A stretch of 64,000 bases of DNA. It comes from Pratylenchus scribneri. Taxonomy: Eukaryota > Nematoda > Chromadorea > Rhabditida > Pratylenchidae. The notes beneath the pieces are model-generated. The model did not search any database. It was not told the origin of the DNA and saw nothing but the letters and a program-made list of their open reading frames with translations. The position numbers and the translations under genes were made by a program. This document shows, one piece after another, positions 52,126 to 62,173 of the stretch; position 1 is the first letter of the stretch; each line of letters opens with the position of its first letter. The stretch is from positions 310,001-374,000 of the forward strand of contig JAQSEB010000025.1 of NCBI GenBank assembly GCA_030063045.1, given 5' to 3'.

Positions 52126-53790
52126 TAATGGGGAAATGAGAGAAGTAGAAAATTAATTTAGGTTAAGAGGCAACTAAAAAAGTATTAAAGGTTATTAGCG
52201 GACTAGATTTTATTTTATAACTAAACCTAAATTAAACTGCTTCGAATTTCTTAAAGGACGTTGAAAGAGCAAAGCATTATCTATAGAATGATATAAATAT
52301 CATTTTATAAAATTTGAAATAAAGGAAGAAGCTATGTTTTGAATAAAAGTGACTAAAAGTCGTTTTTAGTCATTTGCACTCTCCAAAAATCAATGCAACT
52401 AATTTTCCCAGCATAACTGCGCAACCAATCCTAAGCACAACCGCAATTTCCTGCACTTTCTATACCCTAGCTCATGGCAGCGTTGCCATTCCCCCTCCCT
52501 CCGTTCGGCTGACTGCACAATTTCCTCCACCTTCAATCTCCTAGCTTGACAGCGTTGACCTTCCCCCCTCCCTCCACCTCCTATCCCCTAGCTCATGACA
52601 GCGCTGCCCTTCCCCTCCCTTCGATCGGCTGGCACTGCGATATTCTCACCTCCAAAAACAGCAGCCTTTGCGCAGTAAAGAAGAAATAGCGGAAAAATAG
52701 GTCAAGAAAAAAGGGAAAGGAGGAAGGGGATTTCAGCTAAAACCTGCTTATAACGAAAGAAATAGAAAGGGCAAATTTATTTTTGGCAAAAATAGGACAA
52801 GGCTTGATTAAAAATGGCGCTATAAAAGGCGCCATTTTTTCGCCCCGTCTTCATAAGCTAATCCCCTCCTATAAAATTTCAACGGTAAGCCCCCCCCAGC
52901 CCCCACCCCACCCTACCCTCAAATACCCCATCCAAAAGTATTATTCCCAACCATTTCTCGAATACTATTTTCTATTTGAAATAATTTAAAAAAATATAAT
53001 TGAACAACATAAAATAAATTGCGCTTTTATTTTGACATTTAAAAAGTGAGGGGATAGGATTGCTTACCTCTACTCTTATGCATAATATCAATTCTCCTAA
53101 GACGGACTTTGCGCCCAAATATTAGAAAGTGGAGGGAAAATAGAGCAATCTCCTATGGCAGATTTGCGCACTAAAGGGGAATTGGCTGTAAAATAGGTCA
53201 TGAAAAGGGGAATTACATGACAGAGGCATTCATGCAAATCGCAGAGTACAGGGAAAAGAAGGTGAGGGAAATTGCGCAGATGGAGGAATGAATATGGGGA
53301 GGGGGGTTTGCGCCGTCAAACGAATTGGGTGCCCAGCAAAAATTGTTAAAATAAAAATGCATGAAGGGAAAGGATGAAAGAGGGCGATGCGAGTTGCTTT
53401 CCCCTCTAATCAACAGTGCACAAATCAATTCCCCAAAGGGGAATTGAATGAAAATTAGGTTAGGAGGAGGGAAAAACAGGGAAATGGCGGCGGGAAATGC
53501 AATCGAAAACAGGGAAGAGGGCAAAATGCGCCCAACAAAAGGGGATTTCCTCTGCTCATCGCCCAGGGTCTTCTATGTTGTTGCTGCGCAATGCCGCCCT
53601 TTTCTTTACCAGCCAAATCTGCGCAATCCCCCTTTTTTCCAACAGCGGCTGGCACAGCGCATTGCAACTCCCCTCTTCAACGCCAGCCATTAGCTTTGCG
53701 CATTGTCCTTTCACTGTTTCAATAGTAGCCGGCCTTGCCCAATTCCCCTTACTCCTTTAATCTGACTCTGCCCAAGCCCATCCCTTTTTC
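52126..53790. other. GC-richer repeat-rich island without recognisable gene
   Basis: At 52475-52640 about 2.5 copies of a ~70-bp unit (ctagctcatg(a/g)cagcg, ttcccctccct) are visible. Through 53790 the motifs gcgcaa, ggggaattg and cccctt recur on both strands in irregular order. Several overlapping short ORFs exist on both strands at 53.2-53.8 kb but none has protein-like features. Confidence 0.5.
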
Positions 53791-53794
53791 TGCA

Positions 53795-54260
53795 AAAATT
53801 CGTGACTAATCCCCTCCCATCCCCAAGATTATAATAGGGAATTTCTTTAAAATTCCCATTACGCGCAAATTCATGATTAATCCCCTCCCATTCTCTAAAT
53901 ATTAATAAGATGATTTGATTAAAATTCCAGTTTTCTGGACAAATTCATGACAAATCCACTCTCATTCCCAAAATAGAATAAGGAAATTTGATTAAAACTC
54001 CAGTTTTCTGGACAAATTCATGACTAATTCCGTCCCATTCCCAAATAGAATAAGGAACTTTGATTAAAACTCCAGTTTTCTGGACAAATTCATGACTAAT
54101 TCCGTCCCATTCCCAAAACAGAATAAGGAAATTTGATTAAAACTCCAGTTTCTGGGTAAATTCATGACTAATCCCGTCTCATTCCCAAAAATAGAAAAGG
54201 GAAATTTAATTAAATCTTATTTCTGCAAAAATTCTTTCTCATTCCCAAAAAAGAATTAAT
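53795..54260. repeat. ~73-bp tandem repeat, about 6.5 copies
   Basis: Unit contains aaattcatgactaatcccct, cccattcccaaaatagaata and ggaaatttgattaaaactcc. Copies start near 53795, 53866, 53940, 54013, 54085 and 54159, with a partial one to about 54260; the inner three are most alike. Confidence 0.85.
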
Positions 54261-57228
54261 TAATATGAGTATTTTTAGGACATATATAAGCTCCTTGTCC
54301 AGTATTCTCCCCATTATTCTCTAAAATTTTCCATAAAGAATATTCAAATAATCCAATCAAATTCAGGAAAAGTATCAAAAATAGGTGCAAAATTGTACCG
54401 TTGAAAAAGTATTAATAAAACATTGATTACATTTTTAAAATTTGGAATGTTTATATACTGGTTTGCCGTGCAAAGTGATTTTGCCAGGACAGATCTTTAA
54501 TTTTGGTGAAATAGTTTAAGAAAGGAAATGTGAAGAAAAGATTGATAAACAAAATTAAAATTTTTCAAATTAATTTAATATTTTTTATTTGAATTTAGAT
54601 ACAAAAATGGAGAGAATATTTTTAATGCTCTTTTAATTCCATTATTTTTTCAAAAATATAGAAAAGTTTTTGGATTTGTTACCTTCTTCTTTATTTCCTA
54701 TGTCCTATCTTATCACTTTTTTTGTCAATATTTCAGTCATTTGATTTCGTTGTACAACTATTGCAAGGCTTGTAGAGTCAAAAACGAATGTTTTTATTTG
54801 ATATCGATATGTAAAGATTGAAAGGTCAAAGTCAAATGACCAGAAGGGAATTTTAGAAGAATGTTATTCAAATATTTTCATTCGATAAATTTAAATTGGT
54901 TATGGATTCATCGGAAATAGTTAAGTTAAATAAGGCGAACAACATAAGCCATTTTTAAAATTTTAATAAAATAATTTAAAACAGAATCCTTCATTACTGG
55001 TCTATTTTATAGTGGCCAAACTAGGTCAAAATTCCTTCTAGAATATTCATGTTATTGTCATAGATTAATTATTCCAGACAAAAATCACATATTTAGATTA
55101 AAAAATTTCAAAATAATATATAATGGTGCCAATGATTTATTGCATTAGATTGTTTTTCTAGGTCAAATATTAAATTTAATTCCCTCAATAAATTCCAACG
55201 AATATTTTTTCTGTGACAAATCTAATAAATTTAGCATTGCAAATTTATTTTTTACTAAAAAATTCTTATCACGCATTAATTATTTTTATGCTAAATATAA
55301 ATTAAAAAAGCTGTCAACTTGATCATATGACAATGAATTAATGCGTTTTTCTAGGTCATATAAATTTAAAATAAAAAATTTTTAATTACAAAATAAAGAA
55401 TAAATGCTAATTTTATGAGTCAAGTGTTAAATTTATTTTAAAAACATGTTTTCTATGTCAAAATAACTATATTCGTGACAATGATTAATTACATTCGCTC
55501 CTTTTAAAAATTGGTACTAGATACCAGCCTAACTTACCCATTAACATTTATAAGCTTTCCAAAATTATTTTCCGAATTATTCTCAAATCTCAAGCCATTT
55601 ATATGGCCAAAAAAGAAAGGGCAAACATTTCATTCCCGTAAAATATTTTGTTTTAAAAAATTAAATTTCTTTTTGATGGCAATTAATTTGTCAATGAGGC
55701 TGAAGACGGAATATAGAGAATTAAATAAGATGTTTATTTTTATAGATAATCAATAAGTATGCTTTTAAAATGGAAACGATTTTTAAAATATTTGAGAGCA
55801 ATAAATAAAAAATCGAATTTATTGCAGAAGAACAATTGAAATAGGCATTAGAAAAACAATAAAAATTAAGCATTTTCGAAAAGTTGTTGAATAAATGACA
55901 TGCCTTCCTCGAAGAGAAATATGAATCTAGGACTTTTTTTTGTTTTTGAACAATTTAATAATTCATAAGGGTCTGTTCAATCATTGTGGATTTAATAGAT
56001 GGAAAGTAAATATTCACAAAAACGCATGATTTTGAACATGTGCAAATCGATTCAACATATTTGCTCAACCTTTCCAAACAAAAAAATTACATCGTGAAAA
56101 TTAAAATTTGATGAATATTGATTAGAAGCTTGATTTTAATCGGGAGGGGAAAGAGATGGCAAGCGAGAAGGATTATTTATATACTTCATATCTATTTTCG
56201 CGATTTAATGACCATGATTAATTGTTATTTTTCTGGGTCATTTGCTAAATTTATATTACAAAATCTGTTTTATTTAATACATGATTATGATTAATTGTTA
56301 CTTTTCTTGGTCCTATACTAAATTTAGATTAAAAATCCATATTTTTGATAAAATTGGAGAATATTCGCATTAATGATTAATTACATTAAATTCTTATATA
56401 AAGCGCCTTAATATAAAGATATTTATTTCCTATTTCGTCATCTCCATTTATAATATCTTCCATAAATTATTTATTTAAAAATATTATTTAATTATTACTA
56501 TATTTTTTGGTTACAAAAATGTATCTATCGTCATCAAATGAAAAAACTATGTCAAACATTAAAAGATTTTTCAACATCCGTTATTCTTTATTTTAAAGAA
56601 AATTTTCTATACCAAACATGAAAATTTTTCATTACATAAAATTCTGGTGAAAAGCGAAATATAAATGATCATTCATAATATTTAGAACTAGTAATATTTA
56701 CTCTCAAAGAAAGTGATACTGCCATATCAAAATGAATTATGAGACTAATTTATAAAGGTAAGAAATAATATTGCGAAAAACATAATTTGTGTAATATAGT
56801 AAATTCAAAATTATAGCACCTAATCGACTCTTTAAATTGATAAACATTTAGATTATTTTTTTGCGGATGAGTTCGTCTGATATTGTACAAAAATATAGTA
56901 GGTTGTTTTTAATTGAACCTGGTTAATTTAATATTTTAAAATTAATCCGCAGTGATTTGAGAATTCTTAGCAGAAAATGAAAAGAAATATATTATCAAAT
57001 TCCAAAAGGGTATAAAGAAAATTATGATGTAGAATGTAGATCCATTATATGAATAAATCTTTTAATATTTTTAATTGAATTGAAATTTTGAATAGATTAA
57101 TATATCTTCATTTATTTAAAATAATTTATTAAAAAATTAAAATTTTTATTAAAGAATCCTTTAGCCTATGAATAAATTAAATAAAAATTCTATCGCAAAA
57201 GATAGGTAAGAACAAGAATTATGTTAAT
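54261..57228. other. AT-rich region with degenerate interspersed repeats
   Basis: No gene supported. Between about 55010 and 56400 a loose unit recurs at least six times: (g)attaatt(a/g), then tttttctaggtca or close variants, then taaatttagattaaaaa (for example near 55150, 55350, 56230, 56300). It borders the Polinton genes and could be a decayed terminal region of that element. Confidence 0.4.
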
Positions 57229-57417
57229 ATGGCTACGAATAGACATTTTTTAAGATGGAATGAAGCATTTTTGAAGCATGAAAATCGAGTGAAAATGCGA
57301 CAAAAATGGTTAAAAGAATTTGAAAATAAATGGCGGCGACATGTTATTCGTAAATTAACTCAAAGAATTCGGAAGAAAATGCTGAAGGAAAAGAATATTG
57401 AAATTAGTAAAAAATAA
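57229..57417 (+). CDS. Small, very basic ORF (62 aa) convergent with the protease
   Basis: ATG at 57229, TAA at 57415-57417. The product is one strongly basic helix-prone chain (RKLTQRIRKKMLKEKN near the C terminus) with several Trp residues and no membrane segment. It is the only forward-strand candidate beside the minus-strand Polinton genes and ends 57 bp from the protease stop. It could be an element-encoded nucleic-acid-binding peptide or a chance ORF; no family recognised. Confidence 0.35.
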   Translation: MATNRHFLRWNEAFLKHENRVKMRQKWLKEFENKWRRHVIRKLTQRIRKKMLKEKNIEISKK

Positions 57418-57473
57418 CAATACAGAGAAAAAAAATGAAGAAACAAAATATATTAATTGATTAAAATGTATAA

Positions 57474-57917
57474 TTATTTTATCAATAAACTTACAAAGAA
57501 TTTTAACATTAAATCAATTGCATTTTTAGAATTTAGTAAATTTCTAACTATATTTTTAAAACTAATACCTATGCATCTGTTAAAGATAAAATAAACACAA
57601 AAATGTCCACAACTATCAGAAAATGGCGATTGAATTTTATGATTATTCATTTTTAATTCTAAAAAATTTGATAAATATTTAGATATATCTTCATTAGGCT
57701 CTTCGGCATATGAGTCAAAATATTCAATATTTTTTTCATTTTTTACAAAAAAGGCTACCCAATGTTCGCCCCTTGTTCCTTTTTTATCCGTGTTGGCAAT
57801 GAAACAATGGGGATAATTCGCCAATAAAGGTATATTATTTGATGAATAAACACCTTTAAAATATTTTTTGGTGTGACAATTCCTTTTAAGAATTGAATCA
57901 ATTAGAATCGAATTCAT
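57474..57917 (-). CDS. Polinton adenovirus-type cysteine protease (PRO)
   Basis: Intact 147-aa ORF with ATG at 57915-57917. It shows the adenain/Ulp1-like (C5) layout: catalytic His52 in GEHWVAFF, acidic residue Asp68 in EYFDSYAEEP, oxyanion Gln96 and nucleophile Cys103 in QSPFSDSCGHFCVYF. In adenoviruses and Polintons this enzyme processes capsid and core precursors during virion maturation. It is last in the minus-strand cassette, 33 bp downstream of the major capsid gene. It is somewhat shorter than adenovirus protease (~200 aa), as is common for Polinton versions. Recognition is firm because all four catalytic positions are present in order. Confidence 0.88.
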   Translation of the reverse strand: MNSILIDSILKRNCHTKKYFKGVYSSNNIPLLANYPHCFIANTDKKGTRGEHWVAFFVKNEKNIEYFDSYAEEPNEDISKYLSNFLELKMNNHKIQSPFSDSCGHFCVYFIFNRCIGISFKNIVRNLLNSKNAIDLMLKFFVSLLIK

Positions 57918-57950
57918 CTTTATCTGATTAATTATTATTTAATATTCTTT

Positions 57951-59399
57951 TTATACCTGGCCATCAGATGTTATGATTCGATCTTTGTCAATCGAAATTA
58001 TGCCATCAAACTCGCCCATAACTATCATTTCATATCCTTCATCCTTAACGGGCTGATTGAATTGTACCTTAATTGTAGTGGTTGAATTTTTTATTGTTTC
58101 GAAGCCAGGTGAATCCTCTAAGGTTGAAGTCATTGGGATTACAAAGAAGCAGTGACTAGTCATGAACTTAGGCATACCAATTGAAATGGTTCGATCGATA
58201 TTATCCATCCCTAATCCGGAATACAAATCGGTGAAAGCTCTAATAAATTTATTGTCACTAAAATCTAAATTATATGAAACATTAGGGTATGTATTCCCAT
58301 TGGCTTCTGCGCAAATACTTCTAACATTTGCATGCTCAAATTTGAAAGGAGATAGTGATTTCCTTCCACTGTAAGCATCATTCGAGACAAATCCAATAAT
58401 TAACCGTCTAGGTACAATACTTGTGAAGCAATTCCATGCAAGATCTGTTCTTCCTTTACCGACATACAAGCTTCTCATTTCGATTCTTCTAATCGGATAT
58501 TTGGCCATATTTGTCTCCAAATGTCGACTAATTGCATTGTTTAATGATTGGGTAACCTCCACCGTTTTTACATATAATTTCATATCCATAACTTTAAGAC
58601 GATAGTTTGCATGATTTGCAGCCGATACTACCTGCACCGCTCCGTTAACTTCTTTCCTATAATATGGGCATAAAAGTAAGAAATCATCACTATTCCTATG
58701 GATGTTTATAATAATATCAGAATTTGAAAGCATTAATAGCTCTTGATTTCCGAGATCAAAATTTAATCTAACTAACGTTTCACAAGTCTGACCATTGGCA
58801 AATCTTGCTGCCCTTGCCACAAATCCTTTATTTGTTTCCTTATCTTGGTCAATATCATCCGGGTAATAGCAGCCGGCTTCGTGTAATGCCCTCCTGGTTT
58901 CATGAGATAGTCCAAGTTCATGTAAAATATATGAACGATAGGCATAATTAATTCCGCTATTGAACACTTCAACATTTGAAATATTCATAGTCATTTGTCG
59001 GATAAATGATTGTCCAAAATTTTGAATAACTCCAACATGCTTATCATCTTCGTTAGCTGGAACCGCTGGAACAGCAGGAACTGCTGGTTGATCCCCTTGA
59101 GCAGGTATAGCCGGTACCGCCGGTATTTCAGGTGTTACTTCTATTGGGACCCAATTTTCACCAACCTTTTTCTCAATTCTTGTAGCTAGATAGAGCCACG
59201 TTCGGCTAAGGTCTGGAAATTGATTATCTGCAAAAAGTCTAAAGGTATAAGGTCCAGAGTCATTTAAGGCGGCAAGTGGGAGTAATTCTCTCGTGCTTGT
59301 CTTATTTATCGCCACATTTGTCGGAGGTAAATCGAATATAGCTAAGGAATTTTCAATTCCTTCACTGCTTAATCTATCAATTTTTTTGAGAGTTGTCAT
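57951..59399 (-). CDS. Polinton hexon-like major capsid protein
   Basis: Intact 482-aa ORF. I chose ATG at 59397-59399 (MTTLKKIDRLSS) over the longer in-frame extension to 59468, which has no ATG and would overlap the next gene. The protein matches the widespread invertebrate Polinton capsid family related to the C. elegans F54H12.2-type product: an N-terminal DRLSSE block, then TRELLPL, GPYTFRLFADNQFPDLSRT, a central FIRQMTMNISN, late LKVMDMKLYVKTVEV, IVPRRLIIGFVSNDAYSG, and C-terminal VIPMTSTLEDSPGFE and MIVMGEFDG. It is predicted to adopt the double jelly-roll fold and build the capsid facets. A Pro-Ala-Val-rich repeat at residues ~90-116 appears to be a loop insertion. Assignment as major rather than minor capsid rests on size and family memory. 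Confidence 0.8.
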   Translation of the reverse strand: MTTLKKIDRLSSEGIENSLAIFDLPPTNVAINKTSTRELLPLAALNDSGPYTFRLFADNQFPDLSRTWLYLATRIEKKVGENWVPIEVTPEIPAVPAIPAQGDQPAVPAVPAVPANEDDKHVGVIQNFGQSFIRQMTMNISNVEVFNSGINYAYRSYILHELGLSHETRRALHEAGCYYPDDIDQDKETNKGFVARAARFANGQTCETLVRLNFDLGNQELLMLSNSDIIINIHRNSDDFLLLCPYYRKEVNGAVQVVSAANHANYRLKVMDMKLYVKTVEVTQSLNNAISRHLETNMAKYPIRRIEMRSLYVGKGRTDLAWNCFTSIVPRRLIIGFVSNDAYSGRKSLSPFKFEHANVRSICAEANGNTYPNVSYNLDFSDNKFIRAFTDLYSGLGMDNIDRTISIGMPKFMTSHCFFVIPMTSTLEDSPGFETIKNSTTTIKVQFNQPVKDEGYEMIVMGEFDGIISIDKDRIITSDGQV

Positions 59400-59445
59400 T
59401 ATGATTGTAGGAATGTATTTATTTTCGAAACTATTTATACTTTTT

Positions 59446-59850
59446 TCAAGGAAAGGACAACTGATCAATATATTTTCGTTTTTTGTTGACTGGTAGGCTT
59501 TTTATAGTCCGGCGATTTTTGCTTTTACCTTTGCCACACTGCTGTAATTTTGTTGCTATATTTTGTAAGCTTTGTTTAGAATGTTCCGCTAACGATTCTT
59601 TTATATCCTTTCCTTGAGAAATATCTCCCAAAATTTTTGTTCCGGCAGCTAACCCTTCTTGACCTGCGGTACTTGCAATATTCTTGGCGATTGGCATCAA
59701 AAATCTGGCAATCCCAGGTAAAATAGTATTCGTGAATACTCCAAAACCTCTTTGGTATTTAGTGCCTACAAAATATTTACCCGTTCCCTCCTGGGATGAA
59801 AGAAATCCGCTCCAATCAAGTTTATCTGGATCTATGTATACGTGTGTCAT
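59446..59850 (-). CDS. Polinton pX/pVI-like small basic virion protein
   Basis: Intact 134-aa ORF, ATG at 59848-59850, directly abutting the stop of the penton-like gene. The N-terminal part has YFVGTKYQRGFG followed by an amphipathic helix (residues ~44-62, LPGIARFLMPIAKNIA), a layout found in Polinton and adintovirus small virion proteins compared with adenovirus pX/pVI. The C-terminal third is basic (GKGKSKNRR, NKKRK). Likely role: membrane-active and/or DNA-condensing internal virion protein, possibly cleaved by the neighbouring protease. The exact adenoviral counterpart is uncertain. Confidence 0.72.
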   Translation of the reverse strand: MTHVYIDPDKLDWSGFLSSQEGTGKYFVGTKYQRGFGVFTNTILPGIARFLMPIAKNIASTAGQEGLAAGTKILGDISQGKDIKESLAEHSKQSLQNIATKLQQCGKGKSKNRRTIKSLPVNKKRKYIDQLSFP

Positions 59851-62172
59851 TTAGAAAAATGAACGTTTCCAATGTAATGTTATGATTATATTTCCCCAGT
59901 GAAAGTTGACTAATTCGCCTGAAGATGTTCTAACTTCAATACTGATTTCAGTAATTCGTTTGGATTGTAATCTATGATGAAATTCAGCGCTATATATAGA
60001 CTCTACGATCTCCCCTGGTTTTCCTTGAACATTAACTACTCGCAATAATGGGACTAACTCATCTCCGACCATGGTATTTTCAATGAGCTTTGGTGCATAG
60101 ATATATAATTGTTTTACCCCTCCAGACAAGTCTGGCATATATTCTGCTGTATCTCCACCTACTATGTTTACATTCGTCCGGAAACCCAGGATATAAGCAA
60201 GTTGTTTAGAAATCTGTATTGATTTAATATTTTTTTGCATTAAAACAGTAAATTTTTGATAGATATTATCATATCTGAATTGAACCTTTTGTGTAGAATC
60301 AGATGGAATTTTAGCCATTTTTCCAATCTTTTTAAGCCTATTCATCAAGCTGCGATGGACTTGTTCAGGTATATTTAATTCTCTTCCCGATTCATCTAAA
60401 TGACTGGTACTACTAACCAAGGCTTGTGGCTTTGGTAATTCTGGTAATGATGATAAATCTTCCTCATTCTCGGTCTCATCTGGTATGAAAAAGCCTTTTA
60501 TTCTTATTGGCTCTGGTTTTTTATTTACATATTCGGTAATCTTTTTTAGTGGAAGCAATTCAATTTCTTCTGCACTTTGGCTTATAACCCAATTATTTTG
60601 GCTAGTTTTTTCTATTTTCTTTTCTTCTTTAATAACCGTTGTTTTTCGTTTTAGCCATTCATATTCTTCATCACTTGATTCAATAACGGGTAATTGTGGT
60701 TTTGGTACATCCACCTTAGCTTTTGGAGGAAATAAAGGAGCAACTGGCAAATTAATTGAGCTTTTCTCTTGTTCCTTCCTTTCCTTAAATTTATTAACTT
60801 TGTCAATTATTTCTTTTGGCTCTTCAATTTTTTGAAAGGTCCCAATCGCAATACTAGAATCGTCTTGAGAAATAATTGTAGCAGGTTGCTGAGATGTGAC
60901 GGTAGATTTTTCAGGCTGAGAGGATTCGATGGTCCCTTCCTTTCTTTTTCTTTCTTCTTCCTTTCTTTTCTTGAATTCTTCGACTGCCGCAATAATTTCT
61001 GGACTCTCCTCTATTCTCGTTAGAGTTTTTAATTCACCTTCATTTGTAGTCTGTATCTGCCCTTTACCTTCATTATTAGTATTCTGTATCTCTCCTACAT
61101 TTTCATTATTTATATCAGCTTTTCCTTCAATTGTCCCTTGATTTTGCAATTTTGGATGATCCGGAGGATATTGAGGAACAGGCATAGGTTTTTCGATCAC
61201 TGTTATTTCACTTTGATCATTATCCGACTGCCCCGTAACTGAATTGATAAGAAATTCAATCTTATTCGTTATTTGCTCTACTCCATCTTGGAAATTTCTT
61301 TCTGGCGTTCCGGCAAATAATCTACCTGCTTCATTACCTAATTTTCTAGCATTTTGCTCGGCTTTTTTGGCAATGTCTGCAACTTTTCTGGCTTCTCTGA
61401 CATTTTTACTTTCTTTAAATTCTATGACTTTATTTTTAGCATTGGCAGCAATTTTGGCTTCTTCTGCTATTAGGACAGCCTTGTCTTGAATGGTATTAGC
61501 TATTGACAATAGATCATTATACAATTCTTGTCCAACATCTGGAAATTTCCTTCTGAGTCTTTCACTTTTTTGTCTTTTTGCTCTTGCTAATTGGGCCCAA
61601 GTTTCGACTTGCGATGCCAGAGCTACGCATTGATTGAATGCTTTTTCTATTGCCCTCTGTGCCGCTAATAATTTCTTTTGATCTTCTAAATTAATAGCTG
61701 CTTGGGCTAAATCATTAGACTGGCTAGTATTCTCTTGAGTAATATTTCCTTCTTCCGCTTTCCTTCTTTGAAATTCTTGAACTGCTGCAATTATTTCAGG
61801 CGTTTCTTGAATTCTTTCCGGTGTTTTTAATTCACCCTCATTTTCCAAAATTGACCTAGTAAACCTAGGTTTAGAATCTTTTTCATATGCCATTATTGCA
61901 TCATTTATACCCTTTTCCAAATTTGAAATAGAAAGAAAATTCATCGCAGGAATTGGAATTTTTTCATCATCTCCTACCTCATTATTTATTGTAATAAATT
62001 GGTCTTCTTGAGTTCCTAGCGAATTAAATGATATAGGATAAATTATTGAAGAGAGAGCGACAGACCAATTGGAATCTAAGTTCAAAGGTTCAGGTAATCT
62101 GATTGTATAATTTGAGGTTTTATTACCTTCAATAGCAGTATTTGAGGGTAAAACAGTATAAAAATTATCCAT
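59851..62172 (-). CDS. Polinton penton-like minor capsid protein with large central insertion
   Basis: Intact 773-aa ORF, ATG at 62170-62172, one base from the integrase stop. Residues 1-100 (FYTVLPSNTA, NYTIRLPEPLNL, WSVALSSIIYP) and about 620-773 (QKVQFRYDNIYQKFTVLM, LAYILGF, LYIYAPKLIENTMVGD, C-terminal WGNIIITLHWKR) are typical of the single-jelly-roll minor capsid (penton) family of Polintons. Between them lies ~500 residues of Glu/Lys/Gln-rich, coiled-coil and low-complexity sequence. It contains three copies of one helical module at residues ~113-140, 379-406 and 444-469 (RIxExPEIIAAVxEFxxRK). The central part could form a vertex spike or filament; this is inference. Usual family members are much shorter. 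Confidence 0.76.
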   Translation of the reverse strand: MDNFYTVLPSNTAIEGNKTSNYTIRLPEPLNLDSNWSVALSSIIYPISFNSLGTQEDQFITINNEVGDDEKIPIPAMNFLSISNLEKGINDAIMAYEKDSKPRFTRSILENEGELKTPERIQETPEIIAAVQEFQRRKAEEGNITQENTSQSNDLAQAAINLEDQKKLLAAQRAIEKAFNQCVALASQVETWAQLARAKRQKSERLRRKFPDVGQELYNDLLSIANTIQDKAVLIAEEAKIAANAKNKVIEFKESKNVREARKVADIAKKAEQNARKLGNEAGRLFAGTPERNFQDGVEQITNKIEFLINSVTGQSDNDQSEITVIEKPMPVPQYPPDHPKLQNQGTIEGKADINNENVGEIQNTNNEGKGQIQTTNEGELKTLTRIEESPEIIAAVEEFKKRKEEERKRKEGTIESSQPEKSTVTSQQPATIISQDDSSIAIGTFQKIEEPKEIIDKVNKFKERKEQEKSSINLPVAPLFPPKAKVDVPKPQLPVIESSDEEYEWLKRKTTVIKEEKKIEKTSQNNWVISQSAEEIELLPLKKITEYVNKKPEPIRIKGFFIPDETENEEDLSSLPELPKPQALVSSTSHLDESGRELNIPEQVHRSLMNRLKKIGKMAKIPSDSTQKVQFRYDNIYQKFTVLMQKNIKSIQISKQLAYILGFRTNVNIVGGDTAEYMPDLSGGVKQLYIYAPKLIENTMVGDELVPLLRVVNVQGKPGEIVESIYSAEFHHRLQSKRITEISIEVRTSSGELVNFHWGNIIITLHWKRSFF

Positions 62173-62173
62173 C

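Noticed and set aside
53213..53760. Overlapping ORFs on both strands in the GC-rich island
   Set aside because: Higher GC lowers stop frequency; none shows domains, signal peptide or splice support.
55511..55756. 81-codon forward ORF
   Set aside because: No ATG at its start, AT-driven composition and no features; it lies within degenerate repeats.
59400..59468. N-terminal extension of the major capsid protein
   Set aside because: No ATG in the extension, it would overlap the neighbouring gene, and the conserved family block begins right after the ATG at 59399.
60485..61489. Several forward-strand ORFs opposite the penton-like gene
   Set aside because: They are hydrophobic shadows of the Glu/Lys-rich insertion on the minus strand.
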